This document shows, piece after piece, positions 24,385 through 31,803 of a stretch of 64,000 nt of DNA. The DNA lies in the NCBI RefSeq assembly GCF_000023585.1, contig NC_012914.1, positions 5,897,501 through 5,961,500 on the forward strand, given 5' to 3'. A model generated the notes under the pieces. It was not told where the DNA came from, did no database searches, and saw only the letters and a program-made list of their open reading frames with translations. Every line of letters begins with the position of its first letter. The stretch's first letter is position 1. Source of the stretch: Paenibacillus sp. JDR-2. Its GTDB lineage: Bacteria > Bacillota > Bacilli > Paenibacillales > Paenibacillaceae. A program made the position numbers and the translations under genes.

Positions 24385-24942
24385 ATGAAGATGACTGGAA
24401 AAATGAAAGTACTCGCCGGTGCGATTGTTATCTCCTGCCTCGCCGCAACGGCCAGCGTATACGCGGCGGTTACGCCTAATAAATACCCGCTCGCCCCGAT
24501 TCATGAACCTGAATTCTACGGCAACCCATCTTCCGCAATCTCAAGCGCGGTGGCGATGCCGGCGGGCACGGCAACCTTCGAAACGAGCGGTACGGTCCCT
24601 TCCGTCGTAAACAAGGAAGGAAAAACGATCTACGAGCGTTACGGCGATACCGAAAAACAAGGCCTGAGCGTCCTCAAAAATATCGAGACCCTGCTGAAAG
24701 AGCAAGGCCTCTCCATGAAGGACGTCACGTATCTGCGCGTATACATAGCGCCCGATGCCGCAAAGGATGGCAAGTTCGATTTTGACGGATGGAACAAAGC
24801 CTATGCCAAATACTTCAATACGAAAGAAAATCCAGTGAAAACGGCTCGTTCCACCGTTGGTGTCGCAAGCCTTGTCAACTCGGATTGGCTGATCGAAATC
24901 GAGGCCGTTGCCGCTTACCCAAGCAATCATAACCAGGACTGA
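24385..24942 (+). CDS. secreted RidA-family (YjgF/UK114) protein
   Basis: Protein of 185 residues with a Sec-type signal peptide (MKMTGKMKVLAGAIVISCLAA, predicted cut near Ala27) and a C-terminal Rid fold including the conserved Arg155 in TARSTVGVASL and IEIEAVAAYP at the end. Rid proteins hydrolyse reactive enamines and imines to ketones and ammonia. Most are cytoplasmic; an exported form encoded 18 bp after an exported amine oxidase suggests that it clears the oxidase's imine product and releases ammonium outside. AAAGGAGG precedes ATG. Fold and signal are seen; the joint pathway is inferred. Confidence 0.9.
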   Translation: MKMTGKMKVLAGAIVISCLAATASVYAAVTPNKYPLAPIHEPEFYGNPSSAISSAVAMPAGTATFETSGTVPSVVNKEGKTIYERYGDTEKQGLSVLKNIETLLKEQGLSMKDVTYLRVYIAPDAAKDGKFDFDGWNKAYAKYFNTKENPVKTARSTVGVASLVNSDWLIEIEAVAAYPSNHNQD

Positions 24943-24991
24943 TTTTATTAGAGTGCAAATTGCAAAATAACAATAGAATGGAGATGATCGT

Positions 24992-25177
24992 ATGCTTCAA
25001 AACGTTGGTTTCCCGGGTCTTATGATGATTCTTGTTGTTGTGTTGATCATTTTTGGCCCTTCCAAGCTGCCCGAGCTGGGCCGGGCCGTAGGCCGTACGC
25101 TGCATGAGTTCAAGTCGTCGGCGAAGGAGCTTGTCTCCGATACGAAGGAAGAAGTCGTATCCGAAAGCAAGTCCTAG
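24992..25177 (+). CDS. tatA: twin-arginine translocase subunit TatA
   Basis: Pore-forming Tat subunit of 61 residues. The single N-terminal helix (FPGLMMILVVVLIIFGP), the FGPSKLPELGRAVGRTLHEFK hinge and amphipathic helix, and an acidic/lysine tail are typical. It is the last gene of the amine oxidase-RidA operon and pairs with the divergent tatC to form a complete minimal TatA-TatC system. GGAGATGA lies upstream. Whether other tat genes exist in the genome cannot be seen. Confidence 0.95.
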   Translation: MLQNVGFPGLMMILVVVLIIFGPSKLPELGRAVGRTLHEFKSSAKELVSDTKEEVVSESKS

Positions 25178-25182
25178 CACTT

Positions 25183-25224
25183 AACGAGGCCGTACCCTTC
25201 CTGCCGGGTACGGCCTCGTTGTTT
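25183..25224 (+). terminator. intrinsic terminator after tatA
   Basis: AACGAGGCCGTACCC pairs perfectly with GGGTACGGCCTCGTT around an 8-base loop, then GTTT. Confidence 0.88.
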
Positions 25225-25254
25225 ATTACATCTACGCTACTCTCGTACCGGGCA

Positions 25255-25358
25255 TGCAGCAGGCTTTTTGCCTGCTATTTGCACATGCTTCGACCGTCAA
25301 CTACCTCCTGCCCAGTTGCAGCAGGCTTTTTGCCTGCTATTCGCACATGCTTCGACCG
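25255..25358. repeat. pair of 42-bp direct repeats with an internal hairpin
   Basis: Copies at 25255-25296 and 25317-25358 differ at one base. Each contains GCAGGC-TTTTT-GCCTGC, a 6-bp stem with a T5 loop, followed by CACATGCTTCGACCG. The spacing of starts is 62 bp. They lie between the tatA and xylB terminators in a 259-bp gap that otherwise holds no gene. Function unknown; they look like a dispersed intergenic repeat element. Confidence 0.8.
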
Positions 25359-25370
25359 GCCTATTAACAA

Positions 25371-25410
25371 CAAAAAAAACCGTTCCTCCCGGCTAGCCGG
25401 AAGAAACGGT
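25371..25410 (-). terminator. intrinsic terminator of xylAB
   Basis: On the minus strand ACCGTTTCTTCCGGC pairs with GCCGGGAGGAACGGT (two mismatches), followed by TTTTTTTTG. It lies 27 bp after the xylB stop. Confidence 0.87.
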
Positions 25411-25436
25411 ATCAACTCGCGTTATATAGTGCGGAA

Positions 25437-26939
25437 TTATCCGCGGTAAGCAACAAGCTCTTCGTTCATGCCGCGCGTTTGCGCGTAAACCTGCTGGTAA
25501 ATACGGAACAAACCTTTATACGTCTCAACGGCTTCAGGCTGAGGTTCGTACGAAGCCGCATGCTTCACGAATTGCTCCGCGCAAGCTTCGAGGCTGTCGA
25601 ACCAGCCGCAGCCGTAAGCTGCAAGCATTGCCGCGCCAAGGCCAGGGCCTTGTTCATTCTCAAGCGCAACAACCGTTGCGTTAAAGATATCCGCCTGCAT
25701 TTGCAGCCATACCGGATTTTGCGCGCCGCCGCCGATGGAAACAACCTTGTCGACTGTTTTACCAACACTGCGGAACAAATCAACGGACTCGTTTAGCGAG
25801 AACGTGATTCCTTCCATTACCGCACGGGCAAAATGAATGCGCTCATGCGAGCCGTCTACGCCAATAAAGCTTGCGCGGATAGCCGGATCAGCATGAGGCG
25901 TACGTTCGCCAACGAGGTAAGGCGTAAAGATCAATCCGCCTGCACCCGGTTTTACTTCGCCTACGCCCTGCAGCATTTCGTCAAACGATTCGTCAGGAGC
26001 AAATGTTTTCTTGAACCAGCTCAGGCTGTAGCCCGCAGCAAGCGTTACACCCATGGCATAGAAGGAATTCTCTTTGCCGTGGTTGAAGAAATGGACCTTG
26101 CCCCCAAAGTCTTTGTTCTTGTCATTCTCGTAAGCGAGAATAACGCCCGAAGTACCGATACTCGACAACGTGAGACCTTCGGACAGAATGCCTGCGCCAA
26201 TCGCTCCGCAAGCATTGTCGGCGCCGCCGGCAAATACTTTTGTCGAGGACTGAAGGCCGGTACGTTCCGCAATTTCAGGAAGCAGCGTTCCTACGAGGCC
26301 ATGCGATTCTACCAGCGGCGGGCAGAAGCTAGCCGGAAGGCCAAATGCAGCAAGCACGTCGCTGCTCCATTCTTTTGCCGCAACATCCAGAAGCAAAGTG
26401 CCTGCAGCATCGGAATAGTCCATATGCAGCTCGCCTGTCAGGGCATAACGAACATAGTCTTTCGGCAGTACAAACAGCTTCGCTTGCTCGAAGGCTTGCG
26501 GCTCATATTGGCGAACCCACAGAATCTTCGGCAGCGTGAAGCCTTCAAGCGCCGGGTTGCGCGTAATACCAAGCAGCTTGTCGCCAAGCGTACGCTCGAT
26601 CTCGCGGCATTGCTCCGTTGTACGCGTATCATTCCAGAGGATTGCGTTTCGTACAGGCTTATTGTCTGCATTAAGCAGCACAAGGCCATGCATCTGACCG
26701 GAGAAGCTGATCCCTTCAATCTGCTCGGCAGCGATGCCATTGGATGAAGCAACTTCATTTAAAGCTTCGATTGTTGCTTGAACCCAATCTTCCGGCTTTT
26801 GCTCGCTCCAGCCGGAATGCTCGTGGAACAGCGGATAGCTGCGGGATGCTTCCGCAGCTACCGTTCCGTTCTTGTCAACGAGCAATGCCTTTACGGCACT
26901 TGTGCCTAAATCTATACCAACTACATAACTCATTGACAT
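25437..26939 (-). CDS. xylB: xylulokinase XylB
   Basis: Cytoplasmic FGGY kinase of 500 residues phosphorylating D-xylulose with ATP, the second step of xylose catabolism. The N-terminal phosphate motif YVVGIDLGTSAVKALLVD, the QMHGLVLLN substrate loop, the GGADNACGAIGAG stretch and the C-terminal SIGGGAQNPVWLQMQADIFN signature are present, at full family length. It follows xylA by 32 bp and is co-regulated through the XylR operator and cre site upstream of xylA. GGGAGGATTATGTC precedes the start; a second Met two codons later is possible. Confidence 0.97.
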   Translation of the reverse strand: MSMSYVVGIDLGTSAVKALLVDKNGTVAAEASRSYPLFHEHSGWSEQKPEDWVQATIEALNEVASSNGIAAEQIEGISFSGQMHGLVLLNADNKPVRNAILWNDTRTTEQCREIERTLGDKLLGITRNPALEGFTLPKILWVRQYEPQAFEQAKLFVLPKDYVRYALTGELHMDYSDAAGTLLLDVAAKEWSSDVLAAFGLPASFCPPLVESHGLVGTLLPEIAERTGLQSSTKVFAGGADNACGAIGAGILSEGLTLSSIGTSGVILAYENDKNKDFGGKVHFFNHGKENSFYAMGVTLAAGYSLSWFKKTFAPDESFDEMLQGVGEVKPGAGGLIFTPYLVGERTPHADPAIRASFIGVDGSHERIHFARAVMEGITFSLNESVDLFRSVGKTVDKVVSIGGGAQNPVWLQMQADIFNATVVALENEQGPGLGAAMLAAYGCGWFDSLEACAEQFVKHAASYEPQPEAVETYKGLFRIYQQVYAQTRGMNEELVAYRG

Positions 26940-26971
26940 AATCCTCCCGTTAACTAAGTTTTCTTCAGCAA

Positions 26972-28285
26972 TTAAACGCTGAAAATAACTTCGCTGAGCA
27001 TCAGTCTCATGCGCTCTTGCTTGCCGGATTTGTTAACGATCGGGTTGTTTTGCATAGCGTAAGCTTCAAGGGAAGCCAGGGATGCTTTACCAGCAACAAC
27101 TTCAGCGCCGATGCCGGATTTGAAGCTGCTATAACGGTCTTCTACGATGTTGTCGAAGATTTTTTCTTCGATCAGCTTCGCAGCTGCTTTCAGACCCCAA
27201 GCGAAGGAATCCATACCAGCGATGTGAGCCAGGAAGAGATCTTCGGCTTCGAACGAGCCGCGGCGCACTTTCGCGTCGAAGTTAACGCCGCCGCGAGTCA
27301 AACCGCCAGCTTTCAGAACTTCGAACATAGTCAATGTAGTCGAGTACAGGTCAGTTGGGAATTCGTCAGTATCCCAGCCGAGCAGCAGGTCGCCTTGGTT
27401 AGCGTCAAGGGAGCCCAGCATGCCGTTGATTGCAGCTGTACGGATTTCGTGCTCGAAAGTATGACCGGCAAGAGTTGCATGGTTAGCTTCAAGGTTCAGC
27501 TTGAAGTAGTCTTTCAAGCCGTATTTTTGCAGGAACGCGATTGTTGTTGCAGAGTCGAAGTCGTATTGGTGTTTTGTAGGCTCTTTTGGCTTAGGCTCGA
27601 TCAGGAATTGCGCGTCGAAGCCGATTTCTTTTGCATAAGCGATTGCCATGTGGTACAGACGAGCAAGGTTGTCGAGCTCGAAGCCCATGTCCGTGTTCAG
27701 AAGGTTCTCGTAACCTTCGCGGCCGCCCCAGAATACATAGTTTTCAGCGCCCAGCTCTTTACCAACTTCAAGGCCTTTCTTCAATTGCGCGCCAGCGTAT
27801 GCGTATACGTCAGCGTTGCAAGTTGTGCCAGCGCCATGTACGTAACGCGGGTTCGAGAACATGTTTACCGTATTCCACAGCAATTTCTTGCCGGATTGTT
27901 GTTGTTGATCTTTAAGCATAGCGACGATAACGTCGAGGTTTTTATTCGATTCTTGCAGCGTAGCACCTTCAGGAGCGATATCCACATCATGGAATGCATA
28001 GAACGGCGCGCCGATTTTGTCCAAGAATTCGAAGTTAGCTTCTACGCGTGCTTTCGAACGGTCAAGACCATCGAATTTGTCCCAGCCGCGGAACATCGTT
28101 GCATTACCAAACGGGTCAGTACCGTTAGCGTTAAAAGTGTGCCAGTAAGCAACCGCAAAGCGAAGATGCTCTTCCATTGTTTTGCCCAGAACCACTTGTT
28201 TTGGATCGTAGTGTTTGAATGCAAGCGGATTGTCGGAGCCTTTGCCTTCGAATTGGATCTTGCCGATGTTAGCGAAATACGTCAT
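26972..28285 (-). CDS. xylA: xylose isomerase XylA
   Basis: Converts D-xylose to D-xylulose; 437 residues, class II length. Catalytic His99 and Asp100 are in YAFHDVD; metal-binding Glu lies in LIEPKPKEPTKHQYD, and FWGGREGYENLLNTDM is a family hallmark. The ATG at 28285 follows AAGGAGG at 11 bases; an earlier in-frame start has no ribosome site. It is the first gene of xylAB. Its promoter region carries a XylR operator over the -35 and a cre site, so it should be xylose-induced and glucose-repressed. xylR, normally adjacent and divergent, is displaced 16 kb by phage tail genes. Confidence 0.97.
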   Translation of the reverse strand: MTYFANIGKIQFEGKGSDNPLAFKHYDPKQVVLGKTMEEHLRFAVAYWHTFNANGTDPFGNATMFRGWDKFDGLDRSKARVEANFEFLDKIGAPFYAFHDVDIAPEGATLQESNKNLDVIVAMLKDQQQQSGKKLLWNTVNMFSNPRYVHGAGTTCNADVYAYAGAQLKKGLEVGKELGAENYVFWGGREGYENLLNTDMGFELDNLARLYHMAIAYAKEIGFDAQFLIEPKPKEPTKHQYDFDSATTIAFLQKYGLKDYFKLNLEANHATLAGHTFEHEIRTAAINGMLGSLDANQGDLLLGWDTDEFPTDLYSTTLTMFEVLKAGGLTRGGVNFDAKVRRGSFEAEDLFLAHIAGMDSFAWGLKAAAKLIEEKIFDNIVEDRYSSFKSGIGAEVVAGKASLASLEAYAMQNNPIVNKSGKQERMRLMLSEVIFSV

Positions 28286-28351
28286 GAGATGAATATCCTC
28301 CTTTAAAATGTACGAGTATAATTTCAATCTTCTCGTTAGCTAAATGTGTTT

Positions 28352-28365
28352 TGAAAACGCTCACC
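28352..28365. promoter_or_regulatory. cre site (CcpA) in the xylA leader
   Basis: TGAAAACGCTCACC matches the cre consensus TGWAANCGNTNWCA at 13 of 14 positions. It lies immediately downstream of the xylA -10 element (28369-28374, read on the minus strand), the usual place for CcpA repression. Confidence 0.78.
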
Positions 28366-28385
28366 AATAATATAGCATGGGTAAC

Positions 28386-28410
28386 TTAGTTTGTCTATTA
28401 AACAAACTAA
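28386..28410. promoter_or_regulatory. xylO operator and promoter of xylAB
   Basis: TTAGTTTGT and its perfect inverse ACAAACTAA flank a 7-base centre; this is the Bacillus-type XylR operator. On the minus strand TAGACA inside the operator (28392-28397) and TATATT (28369-28374), 17 bp apart, form the xylA promoter, so bound XylR would cover the -35. An identical site lies before xylR at 44768-44792. The gap from here to 28508 shows no gene. Confidence 0.9.
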
Positions 28411-28508
28411 GATTCATCTAAATATTTTTTAACATTTTTTCAGGAGTAATATTCCCCTTCGTTTGCTTCATTACACTGAAGTAAAAGGGAAATAAAAAAC
28501 TGCCATTT

Positions 28509-28766
28509 CTAGTCCGGCAGCTTACCGATATAAATCAGGTCGATTGTAGGTACGCGATAAAGAGCGCATAATCCCATGGCTATGCTGCATGGAATCAAGC
28601 GGCTGTCCTTCTCGTACTCCAATAACAAGTCATTTGAAACGCCTATTCGTGCAGCAACGTCACTAACCTCCAGTTGGTTCGCAAGGCGAATTTCTTTAAA
28701 TGTAAAGACCACTCGAATCACACTACCCTCCTGATAATAGCTGATCCTCATATTTGAAGATGCCAA
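28509..28766 (-). CDS. small XRE-like helix-turn-helix protein at the edge of the tail element
   Basis: Protein of 85 residues with a HTH centred on LEVSDVAARIGVSNDLLLEYEKDSR and a hydrophobic C-terminus (MGLCALYRVPTIDLIYIG) as in short Cro/CI-type regulators. The TTG start at 28766 has AAGGAT 7 bases upstream; ATG 28751 would lack the first five residues and has no ribosome site. Two LexA-like palindromes lie upstream, so it may be SOS-induced or bind those sites itself. It is separated from the lysis genes by a terminator and probably acts as an accessory switch of the tail element. Confidence 0.7.
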   Translation of the reverse strand: MASSNMRISYYQEGSVIRVVFTFKEIRLANQLEVSDVAARIGVSNDLLLEYEKDSRLIPCSIAMGLCALYRVPTIDLIYIGKLPD

Positions 28767-28814
28767 TTCCGAAATCCTTACGCTTCGCTGCTATATAGGA
28801 AGACTATATAATAG

Positions 28815-28850
28815 GAACGTGTGTTCCTATTATATACCAAACATATGTTC
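28815..28850. promoter_or_regulatory. two LexA/DinR-like boxes upstream of the small HTH gene
   Basis: GAACGTGTGTTC (28815-28826) fits the Bacillota SOS core GAAC-N4-GTTC and extends to an 8-bp palindrome with ATAGGAAC arms. AAACATATGTTC (28839-28850) differs from the canonical core GAACATATGTTC at one base. They lie 49 and 73 bp upstream of the TTG start. The outer C/G bases of the full LexA consensus are absent in box 1, so operators of the HTH protein itself are an alternative. Confidence 0.55.
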
Positions 28851-28915
28851 CTATTGCAAGTTGAAAATAATTTGAAAATAGGGTTCGGAGTAATAAAAGT
28901 CACCTAAAAACAAGC

Positions 28916-28958
28916 AAAAAAGTGCTCAAACACTCTTTCTCTGTGTTTGAGCGCTTTT
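28916..28958. terminator. bidirectional terminator at the end of the lysis module
   Basis: AGTGCTCAAACAC pairs with GTGTTTGAGCGCT (one wobble) around a 9-base loop, with A-runs on the left and T-runs on the right. It closes the tail operon just after the endolysin stop. Confidence 0.85.
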
Positions 28959-28964
28959 TAATGC

Positions 28965-29750
28965 CTACTGTTCTTTTTGCCCTGACGCTTTACGCAGTTC
29001 GTTGGCCAGCCGATGCAGTTCTTCCCGTGCTTCCGGATCCTGCGTTGCCTTATAAGCAGCCGATAAAAATGGAATGATTTTGTTCGCATCAGCGGGTTTG
29101 AGCATGTATTCCTTCTCCCTCATAGACTCAGGAAGATGAACATGCTTATCGAAGAAATCAAACTCCATGGCATTTATATCTACCTTGCCAGCTATCCCTT
29201 TTACATTCCCGCTAGAAGTATACTGGAATACGCACCATTTATCCCATGTACTGTTCGGCATCGGAGTCTCTACGCCATAATGAGCAATCCATAACGGAAA
29301 GGATGCGACCTGTTTGTTCAAGTATGTCTTAGCGAAACTTGCCCCTGAATAGATCATCGTTGGGTGTCCGGTTAGACGTTCTACCTCCTGAAGCCAAGCT
29401 AGACACCATTTCGATAATTGTTCTCCGCCAACTGTAGACGCCTTCCCTTCCACGTCCAAGACATGCGGGAATTGGGCTGCAAAGCCTTTTAACGCATTTG
29501 CGAACCAGGCTGCCTCCACCAATGGATCGTTATTCTCCGGATGAGCATAATGATAAAAGCCTATTGCAAGTCCGGCCTCCGCAGCTCCCTTGGAATTCAC
29601 TTCCAATTTATCGTCGAGGATCGTCCTGCCTTCCGTCGCTTTAATGAACGCCCCCTGTACACCGTCCGATTTTACCGCTGCCCAGTTTATTAAACCTTGA
29701 TGGTGAGAGACGTCAATGATCTTAATATTACTGGCTGATTTAGCTTGCAT
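28965..29750 (-). CDS. GH25 muramidase endolysin
   Basis: Peptidoglycan-cleaving 1,4-beta-N-acetylmuramidase, about 261 residues, expected to lyse the cell for particle release. GH25 features are clear: IIDVSHHQGLINW at the start, FIKATEG, GFYHYAHPEN, and the catalytic DVEG in FPHVLDVEGK. The C-terminal about 60 residues (KPADANKIIPFLSAAYKATQDPEAREELHRLANELR) are a helical tail that may bind the wall. The start is ATG 29750 with GAAGGA upstream; GTG 29759 is possible. It overlaps the holin gene by 11 bp, giving a lysis cassette xhlA-holin-lysin. Confidence 0.93.
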   Translation of the reverse strand: MQAKSASNIKIIDVSHHQGLINWAAVKSDGVQGAFIKATEGRTILDDKLEVNSKGAAEAGLAIGFYHYAHPENNDPLVEAAWFANALKGFAAQFPHVLDVEGKASTVGGEQLSKWCLAWLQEVERLTGHPTMIYSGASFAKTYLNKQVASFPLWIAHYGVETPMPNSTWDKWCVFQYTSSGNVKGIAGKVDINAMEFDFFDKHVHLPESMREKEYMLKPADANKIIPFLSAAYKATQDPEAREELHRLANELRKASGQKEQ

Positions 29751-29976
29751 CCTTCCCACTGTCCTTCGTTTTAACGTAGCTGTATGCGCCCGATGCGGTT
29801 AGCCCGATTACGGCAATGTTAATAATAGTGTCTCGTACCGTTGAAGGCACGAGGACGAAAATAGCTGCCACACCAATAGCAATGGCTGAGCTATGTTTAG
29901 CCGGGACACCGTAACCTTTTACCACACCAACAAAAGCCGCCACAAGGGCGGCTAGGGTGAGAATATCTTGATTCAT
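29740..29976 (-). CDS. phage holin (XhlB-position)
   Basis: Membrane protein of 78 residues with two hydrophobic helices (ILTLAALVAAFVGVVKGYG and IAIGVAAIFVLVPSTVRDTIINIAVIGLTASGAY) and a charged C-terminus, typical of small two-helix holins that let the endolysin reach the wall. GGAAAGGAG precedes ATG 29976, which shares one base with the xhlA stop (TAATG), so the two are translationally coupled. Confidence 0.87.
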   Translation of the reverse strand: MNQDILTLAALVAAFVGVVKGYGVPAKHSSAIAIGVAAIFVLVPSTVRDTIINIAVIGLTASGAYSYVKTKDSGKDAS

Positions 29977-30206
29977 TAGATTCCAACTCCTTTCCAAAGC
30001 ACTGCAATTGCTCCTGCAATTAATGCACCAACAACCGTACGCCATAACCATTTCTGGTTGTCTTCTATAGCAGATAGTCGATGATTAGCCGATTTCGCGC
30101 TAACTAAAGCTTCATTAACTACATCCTTGGCAGCACCCATCAGATCTAATTTCGTCTCCAACCGAACTAATCGTTGAAGAATTTCGTTCGTTTCATCTGC
30201 AGGCAC
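29976..30206 (-). CDS. xhlA: XhlA-family lysis-associated membrane protein
   Basis: Protein of 76 residues. A coiled-coil N-terminal part (NEILQRLVRLETKLDLMGAAKDVVNEALVSAKSANHRLSAIEDNQ) is followed by one C-terminal membrane helix (WLWRTVVGALIAGAIAVLWKG), as in PBSX XhlA, which acts with the holin in lysis. GTG start with GAGGTGAGAGGATC upstream. The 130 bp between this gene and the fibre gene hold only a doubtful 31-codon frame. Confidence 0.9.
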   Translation of the reverse strand: MPADETNEILQRLVRLETKLDLMGAAKDVVNEALVSAKSANHRLSAIEDNQKWLWRTVVGALIAGAIAVLWKGVGI

Positions 30207-30336
30207 GATCCTCTCACCTCACTTATATTTATTTATATATGATCATTGAATAACAATAAGCATATTTCTGCAGTGGTTTTAAACAGGAACTTCGATATCC
30301 TTGATGAGACATTGATTCTCTCATTTATCGACTACC

Positions 30337-31803
30337 TTATGGGGCAGGATTCGGATATTCCACCATGTACATATTGTTAGCACCTGAAACAGTGCCTATT
30401 ACAGACTTATTAGATTCCATAAAAAGCCCTGAACTAACAGGATACAGATACACGACTTCAGGAATAAGAACATTACCAGAAACTTTAAGCTTCACAAGAG
30501 CCTTTTTACTATAGTTTAATGCTCCCGGTTCAAGGGTTTTCCACATGTAATAAGTCCCCGATGTTGCCTGCCATGTCCCACCTATGCCAGCGTTTTTATT
30601 CTCCGTAGTGTAGTTGCCACCAAAGTTAGATAACGAAATACGGTAAACGCTACCTGCGCTGTGATCTACGACCAGTTCATTACCGATAACAGCAAGGCCG
30701 TTAATTGAGTAGGAAGAAGAAGAACTGTACGCTTGTGATGTAAATACGCCAGTTGCGATATTGACCCGCCATACATAAATAGTTGTCGCATTTGGCTTGA
30801 ATCCGAAGTATAGATTAGTACCATCCGTAACCATGGCAACTGTTTCAATTCCAGTTAGTCCTGTCTGTGTGATCGTTGATGTAGACCCAATAAGAGATGA
30901 CCATGTATTACTAGAAATTGTATATTTATAGTAATACGTAGCAGAACCCCCTACGCCGATCAGGTGCATAACACCACCTATAACGAGCACTTTAAAATTA
31001 AAACCAAAGATGCTCGGAATGGATAACGTGGCCAGCTGCGTCCACTTTTTTGTATTCATGTTGTACTTATAAAGTGGTACGGTACCACTATTGGAAGTAT
31101 CAGGAACATATAATTCGCCATTATATTCAGCTGTAGAGCTTGGGTAGTAGTAGCTGAATAAGTTATTAGCTGTATAGTTTCCCCATGCAGGTGCAGCGTC
31201 CCCTATTGTATAATAACCGGCTGAATTAAAAGGCCTTACAGCGTCCATTACGAACTTCGTACTTGCTGCCTGTGTAGTGGACGTTCCTGCCAAGGCATTA
31301 GGGACCGTAGGCGTCCCCGTCAAAGCCGGACTAGCCAAAGGCGCGGCATCCGTAATCCCATATCCGCTAAGCGTTGTTGGATTCGATCCAGCTGTCACCC
31401 GGCCTTTTCCATCCACTGTCACGCTTTTGTAGGTCCCCGCGCTTACTCCGCTATCGGCAAGTTTTGCCGATGTTACGGCCCCGTCGGCAAGCTGAGTTGC
31501 CGTTACAGTGCTGTTCGCCATCTTGGTGCCGGTTACGGCATTGGCGGCAAGTTTAATGGTTGTAACCGCCGAATCGGCCAGCTTGGCCGTTGCAATTTCT
31601 CCATCCGAAATCGTGGTGTCCAGGTTTGACATTGCCGTATGGATCTCTTTAATTGCCCCGGCAATATTTTTAGCCGTAGTTGGCACGGTCGACATTGCGC
31701 CGATCGTTGTATCCAGCGTGTCCGAGTTTGTATTAAAATTCTCAATATCTACAACATCTGTTCCTTCAGGCTTCATCAGCCCGAGATTACTTGTCGTTTT
31801 CAT
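30337..31803 (-). CDS. tail fibre / receptor-binding protein with decapeptide repeats and a kelch-like propeller
   Basis: Likely adhesin of the tail particle, 488 residues. Residues about 71-120 are five 10-residue repeats (ATAKLADSAV, TTIKLAANAV, TGTKMANSTV, TATQLADGAV, TSAKLADSGV) suited to a trimeric shaft. LSGYGITDAAPLASPALTGTPTVP, common in phage side-tail fibres, follows. Residues about 210-430 contain repeated YKYNMNTKKW-, YYKYTISSNTW-, VWRVNIATG-type strands typical of kelch propellers. The start ATG 31803 has GAAGGAGG and overlaps the upstream stop as ATGA. It probably determines the target cell. Confidence 0.82.
   Translation of the reverse strand: MKTTSNLGLMKPEGTDVVDIENFNTNSDTLDTTIGAMSTVPTTAKNIAGAIKEIHTAMSNLDTTISDGEIATAKLADSAVTTIKLAANAVTGTKMANSTVTATQLADGAVTSAKLADSGVSAGTYKSVTVDGKGRVTAGSNPTTLSGYGITDAAPLASPALTGTPTVPNALAGTSTTQAASTKFVMDAVRPFNSAGYYTIGDAAPAWGNYTANNLFSYYYPSSTAEYNGELYVPDTSNSGTVPLYKYNMNTKKWTQLATLSIPSIFGFNFKVLVIGGVMHLIGVGGSATYYYKYTISSNTWSSLIGSTSTITQTGLTGIETVAMVTDGTNLYFGFKPNATTIYVWRVNIATGVFTSQAYSSSSSYSINGLAVIGNELVVDHSAGSVYRISLSNFGGNYTTENKNAGIGGTWQATSGTYYMWKTLEPGALNYSKKALVKLKVSGNVLIPEVVYLYPVSSGLFMESNKSVIGTVSGANNMYMVEYPNPAP

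Noticed and set aside
25255..25358. CRISPR array
   Set aside because: Only two units, 62 bp apart, with an internal hairpin and T5 loop, and no cas genes.
25833..26747. 304-codon plus-strand frame opposite xylB
   Set aside because: Antisense shadow of xylulokinase with low-complexity, Arg/Cys-rich translation.
27017..28306. 429-codon plus-strand open frame opposite xylA
   Set aside because: It is the antisense shadow of a highly conserved, codon-biased xylose isomerase gene; its translation shows no domain and it has no ribosome site.
30220..30336. 31-codon minus-strand frame between the kelch-like fibre and xhlA
   Set aside because: Ribosome site is poor and the sequence does not match the XkdX-type proteins expected there.
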